Source: UMGS1766 sp963660915 (GTDB lineage: Bacteria > Bacillota > Clostridia > Oscillospirales > Oscillospiraceae). Taken from it: DNA of 56,901 nt. Shown piece by piece: positions 17,110 to 25,153 of this stretch. Both the position numbers and the translations under genes were made by a program. The stretch is from the NCBI GenBank assembly GCA_963660915.1, contig CAVLAO010000006.1:1-56901 (forward strand), given 5' to 3'. Under the pieces are notes generated by a model, which was not told the DNA's origin, searched no databases, and saw only the letters and a program-made list of their open reading frames with translations. The stretch's first letter is position 1. Each line of letters begins with the position of its first letter.

Positions 17110-18033
17110 TCAATCGCCGTAAAGCAAAGGCTCCAGCTCATCCAGAGCCTCTGTCCAGCGGAAGTTGGCGCTCATATTGAAGAGCGACGGATTCAGATCA
17201 TAGACCTTGCCGTTCTGCACCGCGCTGAAATGCTTCCAGATGTCGTTTGTCTCGAACTCGTCGGCAAACATCTGCTTCACTTCGTCTGGCAGGGCGTGGG
17301 CGGCACGAAGGATAATGTCCGGACTCTTGGTCAGCATATCCTCGGTGTTGGCATTGAGGAAGTCCTTGCCGTTCCCGTCGCCGTAGACATTTTCACCGCC
17401 CGCCAGCTTGACCAGATTACCCACATAGCTGGACTCAGTGGCCACGATGTAAGAGCCTGGCAGTCCCATGAGGATCAGCACCTTGGGACTGGATTTGTCC
17501 CCGTGCTGACTGGTATAGTCGGCCATGTAGTCCTGATACTCATCCACCAGTGCCTGTGCCTGCTCCTGACGGCCAAATTTCTCGCCCAGACTCTCAATTG
17601 AGTTATACATTCCCTCCACGCTCTTGAGGTCGAGGAAAATGGAACTCAGTCCGGCGGCCTCGTACTTGGGCTCAAGATCACTTTGCAGACTGTTGGGTGA
17701 AAGCACATAGTCCGGGTTCAGGGAGGAGACGATCTCCATATCCGGGCTCATGGCTGTGCCCACAGCAGGCAGGTCGGCATAGCGCTCCGGCAGGGTGCTG
17801 GAGGTGGTGCAGACGCCCACCAGGTCCAGGTCCAGCTTGTCGCAGATCTGCGCCGTGGCCGGAGAGGTCGCCACCAGTCGAGGATCTTCCTCCACAGCCG
17901 TATTCGCGGCAGACCGCACCGCTCCGGAGGAGGCAGATGCCTCCTCCGGGTGCTGATCGACGCAGCCGGTCAGCACCATGGCGGACAGGCTCAACGCCAG
18001 CGCCATAGTCAGAAATTTGCGCATTCCTCTCAT
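17110..18033 (-). CDS. isdE: Heme-binding lipoprotein, IsdE-like
   Basis: The 307-residue protein has a lipoprotein signal with lipobox LTGC (Cys24) and a class III periplasmic-binding fold. Several stretches read as IsdE: TSPATAQICDKLDLDLVG, SSLNPDYVLSPNSLQSDL, VLILMGLPGSYIVATESSYVG and IILRAAHALPDEV. Met95 (AMSPDME) and His246 (RAAHALPD) fit the Met/His axial pair known for S. aureus IsdE. It should accept heme from surface proteins and hand it to the FecCD permease. Its ATG overlaps the stop of the Shp-like gene (ATGA), tying surface and membrane parts together. Confidence 0.93.
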   Translation of the reverse strand: MRGMRKFLTMALALSLSAMVLTGCVDQHPEEASASSGAVRSAANTAVEEDPRLVATSPATAQICDKLDLDLVGVCTTSSTLPERYADLPAVGTAMSPDMEIVSSLNPDYVLSPNSLQSDLEPKYEAAGLSSIFLDLKSVEGMYNSIESLGEKFGRQEQAQALVDEYQDYMADYTSQHGDKSSPKVLILMGLPGSYIVATESSYVGNLVKLAGGENVYGDGNGKDFLNANTEDMLTKSPDIILRAAHALPDEVKQMFADEFETNDIWKHFSAVQNGKVYDLNPSLFNMSANFRWTEALDELEPLLYGD

Positions 18034-19331
18034 TTTGCCGCCTTCTTCTTTTTCAGAACTACGCCGGCAACAGCGCCAGCGGCAGCCAGCACCACCACGA
18101 CGATACCCACGATGGCAACAGGGCTGACGGTCTTTTCCACCAGTGCGCCCACGGCGTCATTGAGGGCCTGAGCGGCATCGTCCACGTCCTTCTGAGTGGC
18201 GTCCTCCTGCTCGTTCAGGCTCTGCGCCGTGGCAAGGGCGGCGGAGACGGCAGCCCAGCTCTCAGCAGTGTAGTCCTTCTCGTTCAGGACGGAAGCGGAG
18301 TTGATGACGGCAGTCAAAGCCGTCTTATCCGCCAGCTTCACCAGTGCGCCCATGGCATCATAGAGGGGCGACAGGGCGGCGTCCACTTCTTCCTGTGTGG
18401 CATCCTCCTTGTCCGCCAACGTCTGGGCAGCAGTCAGTGCCTCAGTGAGCGTCTTCCAACTACCCTCAGTGTAATCTTTCTCCTGCAATGAGCTCACCTG
18501 CTCAATTGCTGCCTTTAATGCTGTTTTGTCCGTCAGCTTCACCAATGCAGCAACAGCGTCATTAAGAGCAGTTAGTGCAGAATCCACGTCTTCCTGAGAA
18601 GCATCCGTCTGATCATTTACACCTTGTGCAGCGGAGAGTGCAGAGACAAAGCTCGCCCAACTGTCGGCAGTATAGTCAGTCTCTGCCAATGCCGCATTAG
18701 CAGTAATGGCCTCGACCAGAGCGGTCTTGTCAGCGGCGGCGACACTAGCAGTGTTTTCTTCACGACTCGTTCCAGTAGCCGCTGTACCGCCGGAAGCAGA
18801 ATCACTGCCGGCAAGATCCGCATCCGTCAGGGTAACAACAAAGTCACCGGAACCGGAGGACAGACTGGAGGACACAGTAATGTACCAGATGACCTCACGT
18901 CCCATAGGTGTAACATACATAGTGCACCGCAATGTAGTACCGGGAGTTGCCTTCATGCGGTAGTCGGCGGTATTGGAACCGTAATCCTCCTGCATAAGAG
19001 TGGCAGAACGTCCAAAAGAAACATCGGAAATACTGTCGGCCAGCTTGAGCCGGATAGTGATCCAACTGTTGCCGTCCTTATCAATCTCAACAAGAGCTTT
19101 GGTGTAGAGGGCAGACTCGGTCATGGACTGACCCAGCACCTCGGATTCCTCGCCGCCGGAATCCTCGATCTCACCGGTGGAGGGGTTTCTATAATGGGCG
19201 GAAGCGGTGGCGGTGTAAATGCCCGCCGAGGGGGCGGCGTGAGCGGAAATGGCAGTAGTGCTCACCACGAGGGTGAGCACTACCATCATACCGACCAACC
19301 GCTGAATGAAGTTTGAGGTGGTATGTTTCAT
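18030..19331 (-). CDS. Shp-type heme-binding surface protein with FIVAR repeats
   Basis: The start has AGGAGA seven bases upstream. The 433-residue protein has a signal peptide (to about residue 32) and a heme-binding Shp-like domain at about 35-170 with NPSTGEIEDSGGEESEVLGQ, MTESALY and LMQEDYGSNTADYRMK. Met70 (GQSMTES) and Met143 (YVTPMGRE) may match the bis-methionine heme ligands of streptococcal Shp. Three FIVAR-like three-helix repeats follow at about 205-395 (DKTALxxAI ... W), then a C-terminal membrane segment with a KKKK tail and no sortase motif. It probably carries heme between the large NEAT protein and IsdE. It starts three bases after the NEAT gene. Confidence 0.88.
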   Translation of the reverse strand: MKHTTSNFIQRLVGMMVVLTLVVSTTAISAHAAPSAGIYTATASAHYRNPSTGEIEDSGGEESEVLGQSMTESALYTKALVEIDKDGNSWITIRLKLADSISDVSFGRSATLMQEDYGSNTADYRMKATPGTTLRCTMYVTPMGREVIWYITVSSSLSSGSGDFVVTLTDADLAGSDSASGGTAATGTSREENTASVAAADKTALVEAITANAALAETDYTADSWASFVSALSAAQGVNDQTDASQEDVDSALTALNDAVAALVKLTDKTALKAAIEQVSSLQEKDYTEGSWKTLTEALTAAQTLADKEDATQEEVDAALSPLYDAMGALVKLADKTALTAVINSASVLNEKDYTAESWAAVSAALATAQSLNEQEDATQKDVDDAAQALNDAVGALVEKTVSPVAIVGIVVVVLAAAGAVAGVVLKKKKAAK

Positions 19332-19334
19332 GGT

Positions 19335-22300
19335 TTAATCTCCTGTATGCTTACGTTTGTTGTAGACCGTCAGCACGCCCGCACCGCAGACAGCGGCGGT
19401 CAAGCAAACGATGACCAGCGCAACGGGAGCGACATCCCCGGTCTTGGGGGACTTGGCATTTTTCGCATTTTCCGCATCCGTGACCGAGCTGCCCTTCTCG
19501 ACCAAAGCATACTGTCCGAGGGCCTTGACGGTCACGGTGAAGTAACCGTCCGCCACAGTGCCCTTCACGAGGGTCTTGGTGCCGTCGTCGTTCATGCGGT
19601 AAACGGCGCACTTGTCGGCGTTATAGCCGTCAGGCACAGGGAAGCTGACGGTGACAGTGCCATTGGCGTCCACGGCATTGCCGTCGGCATCCACGACCTT
19701 TACGTCATAGAGCTTAAACTTCTTGCCCACGTCGGTCAGGCTCTTGGAGGCGGCAGAGTAGCTGTCGCCGTCCTTGATCTCAGTAACGACTAGCTTGACG
19801 CCTTCAGAATAAACACCCTTGTCGGCATGGAGCTTGACACCGGTAGCTGCATCCGTCAAATCCACTGCAGGAGACAATTCTTCCGGTTCTTCCGGATCAA
19901 AGCTGGGATCATCATTGCTGACCTTCTTCAGTGTGGTCTCGTCCAACTTCATCAGCACATCCTGATCGCCATTACCGGAAGCGATATCTTCCATAACCGG
20001 CACAAAGACATGCAACGGAATCAAACCGTCGGCATCTGCTTTTGCCGCATTCACAACCGGGAAGGAAACGGTCAAAGGATAAAGCTGTCCTTCCACAACG
20101 CCGCCCGCAATGTTGAACTCATCTGTCACATCGGTGCCATCGCTGTTCTTCTGAGTTGCCAATACCGTAGCAGGAGACAGCGTACCGTTCACTGCGCCAT
20201 ACTTTCCGTAAGTATAGCCATCCTCATAGTAGGACAACTTAGCCAGATAGCCAAAGCGATTCAGATAATGCAGACCCTTGAAATTCACAGTCAGTGTGTA
20301 CTGACCATCCTTAACTTCCAGCTTTGCTGTATGATTAACAGCATCATTGGACATGGACAAATCGGTACGATTCATTTTGACCATGGTAAATTCCAGAGAA
20401 TAGATTCCATCCGCCAAATTGCTCCAATCCAGCGTATCGCTATCCTCACTGCTCTTCTTTGCCAGACCGGCTACTGCATTGCGGATCGCTTCCGCCATGG
20501 CGTCCACCGCGGATTGCTCTGTAATATTCTTGCCGCGTACCACAGCTGCAACTGCATCCGTCACCGTCTTGGCGCTTTCGTCCGTATAACCAGACAGATC
20601 TGCAGGAACAGAGTCCAACGCCTCATCCACCGCGGTATAATCTGCATCCTTATAGACCAATGCTGCCTGGTTGTTTTTCAGGTAACCCAAATACGTATCC
20701 GCTTTTTCCTGCGTTTCAAATCCGCTCTCCAGCAGATAATCAATGCCCGCAATCGTGGCTGTAAAGCTGTTCCAACTGTCCTGCGTGTAGAGGTCACCGC
20801 CCTTGCTCTCCAATTCCTTTGCTTCTTCCAGCTTGGCTTTCAGCTCCGTCAGATCCAGACCGTAGTTAGCGTCATTCGGAATTGCATCAAGGTCCGTCTT
20901 TGCCTTTGCCAGTGCCTCGGCCAACTCTGCCTTCGTTTCTGCATTTTGAATTGCTGTGAAGGCATCTGTTTTCACCTGCTCTGCAGCAGTCTTGGAAAGG
21001 CCCTTATATTCGCTGATATTCTTATAAAGATTCAGCTCATTGATTGCTTCCAGTTTCGCTGCCGCCAGAACATCATTGTTCTGGAATGTGAGCACAGGAT
21101 AACCGTCATTCAGGTCTTCCGTGTCCTTTGCGAAATCATCGGCAAATCCACCCAACGCGGTAAAGAAAGCGTCCGACTTGAACCATTCCTCAGACTCAAA
21201 TTCCACGTTACTGACGATCATAGTTGTTGTGCCATTCTGAGTACCAAGGCTGTTCAGTTGAGCTGCAGTCCCCTCCAGTGCATAGGAATAGTTGAGGGAA
21301 CCGGAGTACAGGCGGCCTACGAGAGCACCTGCACTGGAACTGGTAGATTCCACTGTCTCAGTAACCTTACCGGTCGAGTAAGATGCAGACAGGGAGGACA
21401 GCTCGCCGCCAACAATACCGCCGGCGAGACCGCCTACAGTGTTCTGTGCGCTCACATCACCGCGGTTATAAAGCTGAGAAAGCACACCCATTCCGGCAAC
21501 GCCGTTGCGCTTGAAAACTGTAACGCTTCCGACGATACCGCCAACAAAAGTGCCGTCGGACACCACATCTCCTGTGTTATAGCAATTGATTACAGATGCT
21601 ACTCCACCGGAAGCGGAAAACAGGCCCGCAATACCGGCACTGCATCCGCCGGCGGTAATATTACCGGTATTTCCGCAATACTGAATGTTCCCGGAAGAAG
21701 AATAACCGGCCACGCCGCCCACCTTTTCCTGTTTCAGTGCAGTCACATCGCCGCTGTTGAAGCAGCGATTCAAATTGGTTCGAATCGCTTCACCAACGAT
21801 ACCGCCTGCATAGGCAATGGAATCACTGCTGTTTACGCGATCAATCGTAATCGAAACATTGCTCTTCAGATTATTCAGCTTTGCATACACTGCATAGCCA
21901 ACTACACCGCCAACATCACTTGCAGTTGTCTTAATCGTACCCTGTACGGACAGATCCTGCACGCTGGCTGTCTCAGTTCCTTTCACATTGCCAACATAGC
22001 CAAAGAGGCCTTGGTATTGGCTACTTGCTGTTATCAGCAAATTTGAAACAGTGTGTCCGTTGCCATAGAACTCACCGGTGAAAGGATTGCTCTTTGTACC
22101 AATCGCCGTCCAAGGCTTGCCATTCAAATCAATGTCTTCATTCAGGAACACACAGGTAAATGCGCGCCCACTATTGACCTGCTGAGCAAGCCATGCCAAT
22201 TCCTCTGCAGAATTGATCGTCACACTGCTCTCACTGGCATCTGCCGGTTCTTTTACTGTAATACCATCCCAGCCGTCTTCCTTGCTAACACTCTCCAACG

Positions 22301-23738
22301 CATTGATCGCATTGCGCACAGTCTGTGTCTGCTCGTCCACAGCATCCTGGACTGCAGTCCCGTCTGCAATCATTGTTTCAGCTGCACGGATCGCGTCCGC
22401 AAGTTTTTGATAACTATCTGCCGTGTAACTGACAGAGTCAATTGCCTTAGCTTCATCCACCACGTTCTGAAGCTCAGTGAAGTCCGTTTTGCTCAAGCCA
22501 TCAATCGCATCTTTTAGCTGCTTTGCCATGGCCTGCTGCTCTTCCTCGCTGTAAGTCACCATATTCAGAATTGGCTGCGCTGAATAACTTGTTCCATTCA
22601 ACTCCAACGTCTGTTTTGGCCAAATATTTTCAAGTTTATCATGCACCGCCTGATAAGCGGTATTAAAGGCGGTTACAGACGCCTCAGAGTATCCTTCTGT
22701 ACTGGTCTGGCTTGCCAAATAGAGCATATACTGCACATTCGTCTCAGGATGGTCTATCTTTGTCAGTGAAGTCCAATCCACCTGCATTCGCGCATACTGA
22801 TCACCGGAAGAGGTCGAAATAGCAAACATTACCGGCACAAACACGTGACAATACGCTGCCTGATCTGCGGTATAATCTGCTGCTTTGGTAGGAACTTCAT
22901 CCCCCGCGCCGGCATCCATAACCGGTGTAACATCCAAAGCAAGCAAATGGCTGTAGGGTTGGTCCACAATGTTGACATAGCTTTCTGCTTTGCCAAATCC
23001 GGCAGGACGCTTTGTTGAACTTGTTGAACCATCAAATTTGTATTTTGAATCCGGATTATTGTAAATATCGTAAACCGTCTTCCCGTCTGTCGTTTTCTGA
23101 TAGGTCAACGTCCGAGTGGAAGTAAACACCGTATTGGGATCGCTTTCATTGGGCATAGAAAATTGGGTAAAGCTTCCGGGATACACGCCTTCCAACTCCA
23201 TCATGAAGCCGTATTCCCCCAGATAGCCCATCGGCATAAATTCCAACAAAGCGGTTGCTTTTCCGTCCTTTACAATAACAATCGGGCGATAGGCTGTATC
23301 AGAGGTCTGGTTTAATTTATAACTGTCGCTGCCACGTAAAGCCGAGTTGCCCATGGAATACTTTGTCGGGTCGCTCGCATTTTTCATGTTGATGGTTGCG
23401 TAATACACACCATCCTCTACATCAGTCGGTACACCAACATAGATAGCTTCTCGCGTGTTATCCGTCGTGGTGGAAGCAACTGCGATACCGTTCTCCTCCG
23501 CTTCTGCCGCAGGCTCGTCTGCTTCCTCGCTTTCGAGTACATTTACGGATTCATCTGTTTCTGAAAAGACACCCGCTGCAGCAGTATCTGTTTCTGCAAT
23601 TGCAGAGGAGTCCGCCGCAGGCTCGACCTCCACATCCGGCTCCTCTGCAAACGCGCCGGCGCTTAGCAGGCTGGCGCTCATCACGACCGCCAGCAGCAGC
23701 GACAGACTGCGTTTCAGTCCGTTCTTGCTTACTCTCAT
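19335..23738 (-). CDS. Large cell-wall NEAT/GLUG heme-binding protein
   Basis: The 1467-residue protein starts with AGGAGG upstream and a signal peptide ending near AFA (about residue 31). In order it has an acidic linker, a NEAT-like domain (about 97-335, with KYSMGNS and YCHVFVPVM), FIVAR-type helices (to about 510), a beta region with repeated GLUG motifs (VGGIVG-type, about 520-870), more FIVAR-type helices (to about 1110), a second NEAT-like domain (about 1115-1290, with LSMSND and LHVFVPVM), a beta domain, and SPKTGD plus a membrane segment and basic tail for sortase anchoring. The canonical YxxxY heme ligand of NEAT domains is not seen. It should capture heme or hemoproteins at the surface and pass heme to the Shp-type protein. 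Confidence 0.88.
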   Translation of the reverse strand: MRVSKNGLKRSLSLLLAVVMSASLLSAGAFAEEPDVEVEPAADSSAIAETDTAAAGVFSETDESVNVLESEEADEPAAEAEENGIAVASTTTDNTREAIYVGVPTDVEDGVYYATINMKNASDPTKYSMGNSALRGSDSYKLNQTSDTAYRPIVIVKDGKATALLEFMPMGYLGEYGFMMELEGVYPGSFTQFSMPNESDPNTVFTSTRTLTYQKTTDGKTVYDIYNNPDSKYKFDGSTSSTKRPAGFGKAESYVNIVDQPYSHLLALDVTPVMDAGAGDEVPTKAADYTADQAAYCHVFVPVMFAISTSSGDQYARMQVDWTSLTKIDHPETNVQYMLYLASQTSTEGYSEASVTAFNTAYQAVHDKLENIWPKQTLELNGTSYSAQPILNMVTYSEEEQQAMAKQLKDAIDGLSKTDFTELQNVVDEAKAIDSVSYTADSYQKLADAIRAAETMIADGTAVQDAVDEQTQTVRNAINALESVSKEDGWDGITVKEPADASESSVTINSAEELAWLAQQVNSGRAFTCVFLNEDIDLNGKPWTAIGTKSNPFTGEFYGNGHTVSNLLITASSQYQGLFGYVGNVKGTETASVQDLSVQGTIKTTASDVGGVVGYAVYAKLNNLKSNVSITIDRVNSSDSIAYAGGIVGEAIRTNLNRCFNSGDVTALKQEKVGGVAGYSSSGNIQYCGNTGNITAGGCSAGIAGLFSASGGVASVINCYNTGDVVSDGTFVGGIVGSVTVFKRNGVAGMGVLSQLYNRGDVSAQNTVGGLAGGIVGGELSSLSASYSTGKVTETVESTSSSAGALVGRLYSGSLNYSYALEGTAAQLNSLGTQNGTTTMIVSNVEFESEEWFKSDAFFTALGGFADDFAKDTEDLNDGYPVLTFQNNDVLAAAKLEAINELNLYKNISEYKGLSKTAAEQVKTDAFTAIQNAETKAELAEALAKAKTDLDAIPNDANYGLDLTELKAKLEEAKELESKGGDLYTQDSWNSFTATIAGIDYLLESGFETQEKADTYLGYLKNNQAALVYKDADYTAVDEALDSVPADLSGYTDESAKTVTDAVAAVVRGKNITEQSAVDAMAEAIRNAVAGLAKKSSEDSDTLDWSNLADGIYSLEFTMVKMNRTDLSMSNDAVNHTAKLEVKDGQYTLTVNFKGLHYLNRFGYLAKLSYYEDGYTYGKYGAVNGTLSPATVLATQKNSDGTDVTDEFNIAGGVVEGQLYPLTVSFPVVNAAKADADGLIPLHVFVPVMEDIASGNGDQDVLMKLDETTLKKVSNDDPSFDPEEPEELSPAVDLTDAATGVKLHADKGVYSEGVKLVVTEIKDGDSYSAASKSLTDVGKKFKLYDVKVVDADGNAVDANGTVTVSFPVPDGYNADKCAVYRMNDDGTKTLVKGTVADGYFTVTVKALGQYALVEKGSSVTDAENAKNAKSPKTGDVAPVALVIVCLTAAVCGAGVLTVYNKRKHTGD

Positions 23739-23766
23739 TTTGTCCTATTTCCTCCTTCTATCTTCT

Positions 23767-23782
23767 GTTAGATTTGGCTAAC
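23767..23782. promoter_or_regulatory. Operator-like palindrome 1 of the heme operon
   Basis: GTTAGATTTGGCTAAC has 5-bp inverted arms (GTTAG/CTAAC) and a 6-base centre. It lies 29 bases before the NEAT gene start, in the 5' untranslated region. The TTAG...CTAA form resembles DtxR-family boxes. The same arms recur at 23788 and 24880. Confidence 0.6.
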
Positions 23783-23787
23783 ATATA

Positions 23788-23801
23788 TTAGCTATAGCTA
23801 A
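23788..23801. promoter_or_regulatory. Operator-like palindrome 2 of the heme operon
   Basis: TTAGCTATAGCTAA is a perfect 14-bp palindrome. Its centre is 20 bp from that of palindrome 1, about two helical turns, so two dimers could bind on the same face of the DNA. Confidence 0.65.
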
Positions 23802-23812
23802 CCGCTTGAGAT

Positions 23813-23834
23813 AAAAATCAGCCGGTCTCCCGGC
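23813..23834 (-). promoter_or_regulatory. Short GC hairpin plus T-run in the heme operon leader
   Basis: On the minus strand GCCGG-GAGA-CCGGC is followed by TGATTTTTATC. It may be a weak terminator or pause site between promoter and operators. Confidence 0.35.
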
Positions 23835-23868
23835 CTATTTACTTTTGTCTCCTCTTGGAAACAGCTTT

Positions 23869-23897
23869 ACTATAAAAGAGTTTATTCCCTCCGTCAA
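23869..23897 (-). promoter_or_regulatory. Sigma70-type promoter of the heme operon
   Basis: On the minus strand TTGACG (23897-23892), a 17-base spacer and TATAGT (23874-23869) form a strong promoter. The start point would be near 23862, about 125 bases before the NEAT gene. The two palindromes therefore lie about 60-95 bases downstream of the start. Confidence 0.7.
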
Positions 23898-24037
23898 GAT
23901 TTTTCTTCGTGCACTTTTGCTCGAAAACAATGTGCCTCTGTGTCTTCTATCCTAGGTATTCTTACAAAAAATTCAGCATTTGCAACAGCTTCACATCTTC
24001 GTGCAAATATGCTCGAAAATTTTTGATTTTCTTGAGT

Positions 24038-24862
24038 TCAAATCAATAGTGTGAAGATCGCGGTGGATTCCGGCATATGAATCGGCCCTACACTGCACTG
24101 CATCCGCAGGCACACCTGCCCGTGGAGGATCTGACCGATGCCCTCCCCCACTGTCCGGAAGTTCAGCACATCCGCCGGGATGCACAGTATCCGCCGATTG
24201 AATTCCGCCGGTACATAGTGCCCCTCCTCGTAGTAGGACAGCTTCGCCACATGGCCCTCCATCGGAAGCCCTGACTTGCCTGACCGTGCCGACATATCCA
24301 TAGCCTTCAATTGCAGCACGCCGACACCATCCCGCACACTCAGCACACAGGGGTGCTCAAAGCCGTTGTTCGCCATGGAGATATTGTCCCCGTGCTTTGC
24401 TGTCTCCCGGTAGACCAGAAATGGGAAGCGGTACACCCCGTTGCCAAGCATTTTGGAGAGCGTACTGCCTGTAAAATTGCCACACTCGGACAACTCGTAC
24501 TTCACTCGACACAATTCCTCCCCCGACCGAATGACCGCCATGGTCTCGTCCGAGTTATAAAGTGCCCAGTAACAGGCATCGTGCCGTGCGCTGGCCATGT
24601 CCACGCCCTCATAGAGCAGATGGTTCACCGTAATGGATATTCGCTCCGCATAGCGCTTCGCCAACTGCTGTCCGTCCGCGCTCAACTCCAACTGCCGTGC
24701 ACCGGAGCGCACAATCAGCCCTTCTTCCTCCAGGCTCTTAATCGCCCGCGTTACATTGTAGTGCTCCTCGTTCAGGTCCCGGCTGATCGCCATCACCGTC
24801 TTTGTCCCGTTTAGGAAACAGATCAGCACCTGCATCCGCAGTATATCTGTTGAAACTGTCAT
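24038..24862 (-). CDS. DtxR-like winged-helix regulator fused to a NEAT-like heme domain
   Basis: The ATG at 24862 is chosen because AGAGGTG lies six bases upstream; a GTG at 24871 is inside that site. The 274-residue protein has a winged helix (about 1-65, YNVTRAIKSLEEEGLIVRSG). A DtxR-like dimerisation segment follows (about 65-115), with LLYEGVDMASARHDACYW aligning to the LLLDFGVDEENANRDACLM of the repressor at 14851-15240. The Glu-His of its DACLMEH is replaced by Ala100-Leu101, so the metal site is lost. From about 140 the protein turns into a NEAT-like domain: GVYRFPFLVYRE, ISMANNGFEHP, VAKLSYYEEGHY, similar to VKMNRTDLSMSND and YLAKLSYYEDGY of the surface protein. I infer a cytosolic heme-sensing repressor of the heme operon and of itself. 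Confidence 0.75.
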   Translation of the reverse strand: MTVSTDILRMQVLICFLNGTKTVMAISRDLNEEHYNVTRAIKSLEEEGLIVRSGARQLELSADGQQLAKRYAERISITVNHLLYEGVDMASARHDACYWALYNSDETMAVIRSGEELCRVKYELSECGNFTGSTLSKMLGNGVYRFPFLVYRETAKHGDNISMANNGFEHPCVLSVRDGVGVLQLKAMDMSARSGKSGLPMEGHVAKLSYYEEGHYVPAEFNRRILCIPADVLNFRTVGEGIGQILHGQVCLRMQCSVGPIHMPESTAIFTLLI

Positions 24863-24879
24863 TAATATCACCTCTCTTT

Positions 24880-24895
24880 GTTAGTTATCGCTAAC
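24880..24895. promoter_or_regulatory. Operator-like palindrome 3, upstream of the NEAT-fusion regulator
   Basis: GTTAGTTATCGCTAAC has the same GTTAG/CTAAC arms as the sites before the NEAT surface gene. It lies between the -10 element and the ribosome binding site of the regulator gene, which would suit autorepression. Confidence 0.65.
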
Positions 24896-24910
24896 CCTAT
24901 ATGATAGCAA

Positions 24911-24940
24911 AATGTATCATATATTTCACCATTTTGTCAA
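24911..24940 (-). promoter_or_regulatory. Promoter of the NEAT-fusion regulator
   Basis: On the minus strand a consensus TTGACA (24940-24935) is followed after 18 bases by TACATT (24916-24911). The operator palindrome follows at about +10. The rest of 24941-25130 is AT-rich with nothing else recognisable. Confidence 0.5.
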
Positions 24941-25153
24941 GGCTGTAAACGGCAATTCTTTCTGTATAGGTTTTTCCCTTTGCGTAAAAATAATAAAAAT
25001 CTGCAATCTTTTTGTACTAAACAACCAAAAATCTATTTAAAATTAGGATGATAGTACAAGCATTGGCACTGTTTCGTCTGTATAATAAGGTTAGAACAGA
25101 ATAAGATGTAGTTAAGGATCATTTTTCTTGTATAATAATGGGGAGGTCTTTCC

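Noticed and set aside
19827..22046. Long plus-strand frame antisense to the NEAT surface gene
   Set aside because: The minus strand encodes a coherent NEAT/FIVAR/GLUG protein with signal peptide and anchor, while the plus frame shows no domain.
18030..23738. Possible CRISPR or tandem DNA repeats suggested by repetitive protein sequence
   Set aside because: The repetition is at protein level (FIVAR helices, GLUG strands); there are no regularly spaced identical DNA repeats.
24869..24871. GTG start for the NEAT-fusion regulator
   Set aside because: It lies within the AGAGGTG ribosome binding site that serves the ATG at 24862.
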